NCBI GenBank assembly: GCA_030729445.1
Contig: JANQXJ010000076.1
Coordinates: 1 to 6,473, forward strand
Source of the DNA: Limnohabitans sp.
Lineage (GTDB): Bacteria; Pseudomonadota; Gammaproteobacteria; Burkholderiales; Burkholderiaceae_C
DNA length: 6,473 bases
Direction: 5' to 3'
Positions within the stretch are counted from its first letter, which is position 1. Each line of letters starts with the position of its first letter. The notes beneath the pieces were generated by a model. The model had not been told where the DNA came from, made no database searches, and saw nothing but the letters and a program-made list of their open reading frames with translations. This document shows positions 1 through 4,065 of the stretch, piece by piece. Both the position numbers and the translations under genes were made by a program.

Positions 1-1097
1 GCCTGCATGCGGGCCCGCTCGGTGAAGCTGGTGTCCAGGCCCATCTCCCAAATTTTGATGTTGATCGGCTCGACCAGATCCGCTGGTGGGCGAGTCAGTC
101 CCCGGGGGGCCAACAAGTTGGAAATCGTCTGTGCAAAGTTGCTGATGTAGCAAGTGGTTTGCGCATCAAACGCCGCCCGGAAATCCACCTCGGGCAAGGC
201 CCAGTCCACCTGGTGGCCCAGGCCCTCCAGAAAACGTCCCACGCGTTGCAGCTCGTCCACAAAATGCGGCACAGCCCGAAAGTCGCCCCACTCGTGCGAC
301 AGCGCAATGCGCAGGCGCGGCGGATCACGCTGGATCAAGGTGCTGTAAGGCTCTGCGGGCATCCAGTAGGGCATGAACTCCCCCGGGGCACCACCACGGC
401 AGTGGTCCACAAAAGCCGCCGTGTCACGCACCGTGCGACTTTGGCAGCCCTGGGTCGAGACCAGACCGGTCAGATCCGACGCCGCAGGCGCGATCGAGAA
501 CACCCCGCGTGAAGGTTTCAAGCCGATATTGCCGTTGGCCCCCGCCGGGATGCGGATGGAGCCGCCACCGTCGGTGGCGTGCGACAGCGGCAAAACGCCC
601 GCAGCCAATGCCACGGCAGTACCGGCCGACGAGCCGTAGCTGGTGTACTCAGGGTCCCAGGGGTTGCGGGTCACATACACCGCCGGGTTTTCGGCCGAGC
701 TGCACACCCCGAACTCGGGTGTGGTGGTGCGGCCGATGATGTTCAGGCCCGCACGGCGCATTTGTCCGGTGAGGAACGTGTCTGCCGTGGCGCGGTTGCC
801 GCGCATCATCTGGGCCCCCATCTCCTGCAAGCGCCCCTTGAGGGTTGGCCCCAAGTCCTTCATGAAAAAAGGCACCCCTGCAAACGGCCCCTCTGGGTTC
901 AGTCCGTCTTTGATCGGGTCGGCCACCACATCTTCAAACACCTCGACCACCGCGTGCACCGCCGGATTGATCAGCGCCACCCCGGTCGCCGCCTGTTGGG
1001 CCAACTCGGCTGGGGACACATCGCCCCGCCGCACGCATTCGGCCAAGCCCACTGCATCGTGTTGGACCCACTCCTGCCAGGTCATTGCCAAAGTCAT
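1..1097 (-). CDS. Amidase-signature (AS) family amidase, C-terminal part beyond window edge
   Basis: The protein hydrolyses an amide bond and is probably cytoplasmic; its substrate cannot be read from the sequence. The frame is open from 1097 to the left edge, giving 365 residues of a family usually about 450-500 long. The Ser-cisSer-Lys triad is in place: Lys80 in FFMKDLG, cis-Ser156 in SYGSSAG and nucleophile Ser180 in DGGGSIRIPA. The 24-residue gap between the two serines matches FAAH and GatA, followed by the usual GLKPSRG segment. The ATG at 1097 is preferred because AAGGA (1110-1106) lies 8 nt upstream; in-frame ATGs at 1106 and 1085 are alternatives. No signal peptide is seen. The DGGGSIRIPA core recalls 6-aminohexanoate-cyclic-dimer hydrolase-like amidases more than GatA, but this is from memory. 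It is not expected to be GatA, as no gatB or gatC is adjacent. The gene lies behind the ssrA terminator, so it probably has its own promoter; I could not identify one convincingly in 1098-1237. Confidence 0.93.
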   Translation of the reverse strand, partial: MTLAMTWQEWVQHDAVGLAECVRRGDVSPAELAQQAATGVALINPAVHAVVEVFEDVVADPIKDGLNPEGPFAGVPFFMKDLGPTLKGRLQEMGAQMMRGNRATADTFLTGQMRRAGLNIIGRTTTPEFGVCSSAENPAVYVTRNPWDPEYTSYGSSAGTAVALAAGVLPLSHATDGGGSIRIPAGANGNIGLKPSRGVFSIAPAASDLTGLVSTQGCQSRTVRDTAAFVDHCRGGAPGEFMPYWMPAEPYSTLIQRDPPRLRIALSHEWGDFRAVPHFVDELQRVGRFLEGLGHQVDWALPEVDFRAAFDAQTTCYISNFAQTISNLLAPRGLTRPPADLVEPINIKIWEMGLDTSFTERARMQ

Positions 1098-1237
1098 CGC
1101 CGCCATCCTTGCTCTTGCATCTGTGCAACACGCGGCAAAGTCTGCACGCACACATTCACAGTTCAAATCATTTTGCAGCGCCTGACAAAACGCTGATGTA
1201 CCCAAGGCGACCTGTATTTTGAGACCACCAAAAGGCG

Positions 1238-1269
1238 AAAAAAAACCAAGCCCGAAAGCTTGGTTTTTT
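1238..1269 (-). terminator. Rho-independent terminator after ssrA
   Basis: A perfect 12-bp inverted repeat (1240-1251 with 1258-1269, core AACCAAGC/GCTTGGTT) encloses a 6-nt loop. On the minus strand it is followed by a run of T. It sits 8 nt beyond the 3' end of the mature tmRNA, so it should end the tmRNA precursor. The A and T runs on both sides make it formally bidirectional, but no plus-strand gene ends here. Confidence 0.88.
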
Positions 1270-1276
1270 AACGGTT

Positions 1277-1665
1277 TGGTGGAGCTGGGGGGATTTGAAC
1301 CCCCGTCCATAAGCCTTTTTCGTACAGTTCTACATGTGTAGTCGTCTGATTTGAGTCTCGCCAAATGCACCGCGCAGCGACACGCTGAACACCCAGCCAG
1401 CACCCTTTTTTCTCACACCACCTCAAGGTACCCGAGGTGGTGCCAGCCCATATGTTTTACCTTGCAGCTAGGACTTTGGGGGCTTTAACACCCCCATCAC
1501 CCTAACCCAGCCTATCGGCCAACTGTTGCAAGGCTCACCGGATTAAGCGGCGAGTGCGAAACGTTCGTCGTTTGCAGTTAGTTTTTTTTCCGAAGATTAA
1601 CGAGGATCAGAACCTCGACATGCCCTGCCACGCGTCCGAACCCATGTCGAAACCAGTGCAGCCCC
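1277..1665 (-). ncRNA. ssrA: Transfer-messenger RNA (tmRNA, 10Sa RNA)
   Basis: tmRNA rescues ribosomes stalled on broken mRNAs: it is charged with alanine, binds SmpB, enters the A site and adds a degradation tag. On the minus strand the RNA begins GGGGCTGCACTGGTTTCGAC at 1665 and ends CAGCTCCACCA at 1277, about 389 nt in one piece. The acceptor ends pair as GGGGCU/AGCUCC with a G3-U wobble, the alanyl-tRNA synthetase identity element, and CCA is encoded. The T arm is visible near the 3' end (GGGGGTTCAAATCCCCC). A tag reading frame lies at 1575-1543. Between the tag and the tRNA-like 3' part there are strong hairpins expected of the pseudoknot domains, including a 9-bp perfect stem (1434-1442 with 1416-1424). 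The mature 5' end would be made by RNase P. The terminator at 1238-1269 follows, and a promoter overlaps the upstream gph gene end. The identification is secure; only the exact pseudoknot borders are not resolved. Confidence 0.97.
1543..1575 (-). other. tmRNA proteolysis-tag reading frame (ANDERFALAA)
   Basis: Read on the minus strand from the resume codon GCA at 1575, the frame gives ANDERFALAA followed by TAA (1545-1543). The C-terminal ALAA is the ClpXP/ClpAP recognition end, and AND at the start is near-universal in proteobacteria. The sequence before the resume codon is CTAACT, in the place where E. coli has its SmpB-dependent frame-setting element. The tag length (10 residues plus the tRNA-borne Ala) matches E. 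coli ANDENYALAA, with ERF replacing ENY, the form usual in betaproteobacteria. Confidence 0.95.
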
Positions 1666-1675
1666 TGAGCGTCCT

Positions 1676-1704
1676 ATTTTAGGCGCTCTTGAGGAATTTC
1701 AAGA
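1676..1704 (-). promoter_or_regulatory. Candidate ssrA promoter inside the 3' end of gph
   Basis: On the minus strand a -10-like TAAAAT lies at 1681-1676, and 15-17 nt upstream there is a -35-like stretch readable as TTGAAA (1702-1697) or TCTTGA (1704-1699). A start about 7 nt after the -10 would fall near 1669, giving a few extra 5' nucleotides for RNase P to remove. The TAA stop codon of the upstream phosphatase gene forms the first half of the -10 hexamer. The -35 assignment is uncertain, and the element is inferred from sequence only. Confidence 0.45.
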
Positions 1705-2344
1705 GGTCCATCGGAGAATCGATGTGCAAATGCGCGTTCCAGCGCGAAATATCGGTCTGTTGGCCCAAATAACCGTAAGTGGCGGCCACCGTGCCCATGC
1801 CAGCTGCCAAGCCGGCCACAATGTCGCGCTCATCATCACCCACGTACACGCAGCGTGCCGGGTCCACCGACAAGCGCCGCGCCGCCTCGAACAAAGGCTC
1901 TGGATGCGGTTTGGCATGCGGTGTGGTGTTGCCGCTGACAATGGCTTTCGCGGTGGCAAACAGGGGCATGGCCGAGGTCAGCGGATCGGTGAAACGGTTG
2001 GATTTGTTGGTCACCACCCCCCAAGGCAGGTCTTGCGCAACCAAGCAGGCAATCATGTCGACCACGCCGTCAAAGATACGGGTGCGCTCGGTCATGCAGT
2101 TTTCGTAATTGACGAAAAACTCTTCCTTCATCGCATCAAAGTCGGGATGCTCAGGCGTCATGCCAAAAGCAATCCCCAACATGCCGCGTGCACCGGCACC
2201 GGCCATGTGTCGGTAATGCTCGAGGGGGAAGGACGACAAACCGCGATCCACCCGCATTTTGTCGACTGCGGCCCCCAAATCCGGTGCGCTGTCGATCAAG
2301 GTGCCGTCCAGGTCAAACAACACGGCTTGTACGTTCTGGAACAT
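1679..2344 (-). CDS. gph: HAD-IA family phosphatase, Gph (phosphoglycolate phosphatase) / MupP type
   Basis: This is a 221-residue cytoplasmic HAD phosphatase. Motif I is FDLDGTLIDSAPD with nucleophile Asp11 and acid/base Asp13; motif II is Thr112 in VVTNKS; motif III is Lys145 in HAKPHPEP; motif IV is VGDDERD with Asp170 and Asp174. The helical cap lies at about 20-90. Such genes are usually annotated as phosphoglycolate phosphatase (2-phosphoglycolate to glycolate). However, the cap (DKMRVDRGL, GARGMLGIAFG), WGVVTNK and the TVAATYGYLG segment look closer to Pseudomonas MupP, the N-acetylmuramate-6-phosphate phosphatase of peptidoglycan recycling, which also sits beside ubiG. The symbol is therefore a family label and the substrate is open. 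The ATG at 2344 is chosen because it starts 2 nt after the ubiG stop and places DxD at the usual distance; a TTG at 2401 would only add 19 residues overlapping ubiG. Translation is probably coupled to ubiG. The stop codon overlaps the ssrA promoter. Confidence 0.93.
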   Translation of the reverse strand: MFQNVQAVLFDLDGTLIDSAPDLGAAVDKMRVDRGLSSFPLEHYRHMAGAGARGMLGIAFGMTPEHPDFDAMKEEFFVNYENCMTERTRIFDGVVDMIACLVAQDLPWGVVTNKSNRFTDPLTSAMPLFATAKAIVSGNTTPHAKPHPEPLFEAARRLSVDPARCVYVGDDERDIVAGLAAGMGTVAATYGYLGQQTDISRWNAHLHIDSPMDLLKFLKSA

Positions 2345-2346
2345 GG

Positions 2347-3057
2347 TCAGGCTTTCCGGCAAGCGAGCAAATAGTTCACGCTGGTGTCTTGACTGAGCCA
2401 ATACCGCTTGGTGAAAGGGTTGTATTCCATGCCCTTGAAGCCTTGGGCATCCAGCCCGGCTTCACGCGCCCAAGCAGTGAGTTCGCTGGGCTTGATGAGG
2501 CGGGCAAACTCATGCGTGCCTTTAGGCAAGAGTTTCAGGATGTATTCGGCCCCAACGATTGCAAACAGGAAGGATTTGGGGTTGCGGTTGAGCGTGGAAA
2601 AGAACACCCAGCCGCCGGGTTTGACCAGTTGTGCACAGGCTTTGACCACCGCAGATGGATCAGGAACGTGCTCGAGCATCTCCATGCAAGTGACCACATC
2701 GAACTGCTGGGGTTGTTCTGCGGCCAGCGCCTCGGCACTGACTTCACGGTATTGCACGCCTTGTGTTCCGGCCTCAAGCGCATGCAACTGGGCGACCTTG
2801 AGAGATTTGGTGGCCAGGTCAGCACCCAACACTTTCGCGCCTTTGCGTGCCATGGCATCGGCCAAAATGCCGCCGCCACAGCCAATGTCCACAACTGTTA
2901 AGCCATTCAAAGGCACCAGACCGTTGATCCACTCCAAGCGCAGCGGGTTGATCTGATGCAGGGGCCGAAATTCGCTTTCAGGGTCCCACCAACGGTGGGC
3001 CAGATCTGAAAATTTGGCCAGTTCGGCCGGATCGACGTTGGAATGGCTTGTAGTCAT
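2347..3057 (-). CDS. ubiG: Ubiquinone biosynthesis O-methyltransferase UbiG
   Basis: UbiG carries out both SAM-dependent O-methylations of ubiquinone synthesis, on the polyprenyl catechol intermediate and on demethylubiquinol. The 236-residue protein is close to the E. coli length (240) and alignable throughout from memory. It has the NVD..E.AKF..LA.RWWD N-terminus, SAM motif I VDIGCGGG (56-63), the acidic residue Asp80 ending strand 2, the core motif CMEMLEHVPDP (124-134) and VKPGG. The conserved STLNRNPKSF to LLPKGTHE stretch (about 154-183) corresponds to the segment linked to membrane-lipid binding in the E. coli enzyme. The ATG at 3057 is chosen by homology; a GTG at 3084 would add nine residues without an obvious benefit, and neither start has a strong Shine-Dalgarno sequence. 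The stop (2349-2347) is 2 nt before the gph start, so the two genes form a likely operon. Upstream lies the ompA terminator, 46 nt away, so ubiG is fed either by readthrough or by a weak promoter I could not define. Confidence 0.97.
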   Translation of the reverse strand: MTTSHSNVDPAELAKFSDLAHRWWDPESEFRPLHQINPLRLEWINGLVPLNGLTVVDIGCGGGILADAMARKGAKVLGADLATKSLKVAQLHALEAGTQGVQYREVSAEALAAEQPQQFDVVTCMEMLEHVPDPSAVVKACAQLVKPGGWVFFSTLNRNPKSFLFAIVGAEYILKLLPKGTHEFARLIKPSELTAWAREAGLDAQGFKGMEYNPFTKRYWLSQDTSVNYLLACRKA

Positions 3058-3103
3058 GGGGTCAGATTGTCGGTGAACTGGCACCCTAGCAAGAACGACA
3101 GAC

Positions 3104-3131
3104 GAAAAAAAGCCCCATTGCTGGGGCTTTT
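3104..3131 (-). terminator. Rho-independent terminator after ompA
   Basis: On the minus strand the stem AAAAGCCCCA/TGGGGCTTTT (3131-3122 with 3117-3108) is a perfect 10-bp pairing closed by a GCAA tetraloop of the stable GNRA class. It ends in a run of seven T (3111-3105). It begins 19 nt after the ompA stop codon and lies 46 nt before the ubiG start, so it separates a probably abundant envelope-protein message from the ubiG-gph unit. Confidence 0.92.
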
Positions 3132-3150
3132 GTTGTGATCCTCGAAGGGA

Positions 3151-3834
3151 TTACTTGTTTGGACGTGTACCGACCACTTCGATTTCAACGCGGCGGTTCT
3201 TAGAACGACCTGCTGCTGTCTTGTTGTCAGCCACAGGCTGCTTCTCGCCTTTGCCTTCGGTGTAAACGCGGTTCTTTTCGATGCCTTTGGACACCAAATA
3301 GGCCTTGACAGCGTCAGCACGCTTAACCGACAGCTTCTGGTTGTAAGCATCGGAGCCCACGGAGTCGGTGTGACCCACAGCAATGATCACTTCCAGGTTG
3401 ATGCCCTTAACTTTGCCAACCAGGTCGTCCAGCTTGGCTTTGCCTTCGGTTTTCAGGACAGACTTGTCGAAGTCGAAGAAAGCGTCAGCGGCGTAAGTGA
3501 CTTTGGTCGCAGCAGCTGGGGGCGCTTTTGGAGCGGCAGGCTTAGGTGCTGGTGCAGGTGCCACAACGACAAGTGCAGGCGCAGCTGGCTTGACAGCAAC
3601 TGGGGCTGGCTTGGCAGGAGCCGCGACGGCTGGCTTGGCCACAATGGCGCCATCGCAGCCGGCAGCAGCAGTGGCGGGTGTCCAGCTGGCATCGCGCCAG
3701 CACAGTTCGTTGGTACCGTTTTTCCAGACCAGGTCGCCTGTGCCGTTACGCCAGTTGTCAACGGTTTGTGCACCAGCAGCCGATGCGAGCGCTGCTGAGG
3801 CCAACAACATCGCCACTTTGTTCAGTTTTTTCAT
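3151..3834 (-). CDS. ompA: OmpA-family outer-membrane / peptidoglycan-binding protein
   Basis: This 227-residue exported protein probably links the outer membrane to peptidoglycan. Residues 1-22 form a Sec signal peptide (MKKLNK, hydrophobic Ala/Leu core, AGA cleavage before QTVDNW). Residues 25-60 are a Trp-rich head with three nine-residue repeats starting at Trp28, Trp37 and Trp46, and two cysteines (Cys45, Cys60) that could form a disulfide. Residues 66-110 are a flexible Pro/Ala/Lys linker. Residues 111-222 are an OmpA C-terminal domain with GHTDSVG, YNQKLS and KNRRVEI. Asp157 and Arg172 are 15 apart, as are the diaminopimelate-binding pair of Acinetobacter OmpA. The eight-stranded barrel of E. 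coli OmpA is absent, so the symbol reflects family naming, as for the similar Bordetella protein. The ATG at 3834 has a good ribosome site (AGAGGA, 3845-3840, 5 nt spacing). It is monocistronic or nearly so, given the terminator at 3104-3131. Its promoter must lie in the region shared with gyrA. Confidence 0.94.
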   Translation of the reverse strand: MKKLNKVAMLLASAALASAAGAQTVDNWRNGTGDLVWKNGTNELCWRDASWTPATAAAGCDGAIVAKPAVAAPAKPAPVAVKPAAPALVVVAPAPAPKPAAPKAPPAAATKVTYAADAFFDFDKSVLKTEGKAKLDDLVGKVKGINLEVIIAVGHTDSVGSDAYNQKLSVKRADAVKAYLVSKGIEKNRVYTEGKGEKQPVADNKTAAGRSKNRRVEIEVVGTRPNK

Positions 3835-3930
3835 GGTCTTCCTCTTGAGGGGTAAAGCCGCAGACGCGCTGCGAAAAAATGACGCTGCAGATGACCATCA
3901 CCCGCTGCGTTATTTTTATTGTGCCATAGA

Positions 3931-3940
3931 CAGGCGCCTG
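3931..3940. repeat. 10-bp perfect palindrome, copy 1 (ACAGGCGCCTGC context)
   Basis: CAGGCGCCTG is self-complementary and is flanked by A on the left and C on the right. It lies on the ompA side of the intergenic region, just upstream of the AT-rich stretch where the ompA -10 may be. It matches copy 2 at 10 of 12 positions. A protein-binding role is inference only. Confidence 0.5.
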
Positions 3941-3976
3941 CTCGGCCAAATGCCTAACAGACAGCAAAAGGTAAAC

Positions 3977-4001
3977 ACATTTGCATATGAAATGTTGCAT
4001 A
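3977..4001. repeat. TTGCATA direct repeat with overlapping 6-bp dyad
   Basis: TTGCATA occurs at 3981-3987 and again at 3995-4001, a 14-nt period. Overlapping it, ACATTT (3977-3982) and AAATGT (3990-3995) form an inverted repeat around the 7-nt centre GCATATG. The element lies between the two GC-rich palindromes in a locally AT-rich stretch. Its role is unknown; a regulator site or curved promoter DNA would fit. Confidence 0.4.
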
Positions 4002-4008
4002 GACGCTA

Positions 4009-4018
4009 CAAGCGCTTG
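4009..4018. repeat. 10-bp perfect palindrome, copy 2 (ACAAGCGCTTGC context)
   Basis: CAAGCGCTTG is self-complementary and carries the same flanking A and C as copy 1. The two differ only by a symmetric pair of changes (third base G to A, eighth base C to T) that preserves the palindrome. The centres are 78 bp apart. It is 48 nt upstream of the gyrA ATG and close to the TAAAAT that might be the gyrA -10. Confidence 0.5.
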
Positions 4019-4065
4019 CACCTAAAATGTCAGGTTTACATTGCGCCAATATTGTCTTTCTATAT

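Larger units (their letters stand above)
3835..4065. promoter_or_regulatory. Divergent ompA-gyrA intergenic regulatory region
   Basis: This 231-bp gap must contain the promoters of both divergent genes, but no pair of hexamers is convincing. For gyrA, a -10-like TAAAAT (4023-4028) lacks a good -35 at 16-18 nt; TTTACA (4035-4040) with TCTATA is too close to the ATG. For ompA, the stretch reading TATGGCACAAT on the minus strand (3928-3918) is AT-rich and well placed, but its -35 is poor. The region holds two related 10-bp palindromes, a 7-nt direct repeat and a 6-bp dyad, listed separately. The ompA leader also contains a short CGCAG/CTGCG hairpin about 35 nt before its ATG. Confidence 0.5.

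Noticed and set aside
579..1196. 205- and 180-codon plus-strand open frames opposite the amidase
   Set aside because: The minus-strand frame encodes a continuous amidase with all catalytic residues; the plus-strand products are Arg/His- or Ser/Thr-rich and meaningless.
1098..1237. Promoter for the amidase
   Set aside because: TTGTCA with a TGAACT 17 nt later was considered, but the -10 matches consensus at only three positions, so it was not listed.
1281..1310. Possible separate tRNA gene suggested by the T-arm sequence
   Set aside because: The T arm and CCA end belong to the tRNA-like domain of tmRNA, whose matching 5' half is at 1665; no anticodon arm is present.
1724..2374. 216-codon plus-strand open frame opposite gph
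   Set aside because: The minus-strand HAD phosphatase carries all four family motifs; the antisense frame shows no domain.
2345..2401. 19-residue N-terminal extension of the phosphatase from a TTG at 2401
   Set aside because: It would overlap the end of ubiG, and related HAD enzymes start just before the DxD motif; the ATG at 2344 fits better.
2188..2901. 237-codon plus-strand open frame opposite ubiG and gph
   Set aside because: It spans two well-supported opposite-strand genes, has no recognisable motif and has no ribosome site; it is a shadow of GC-biased codons.
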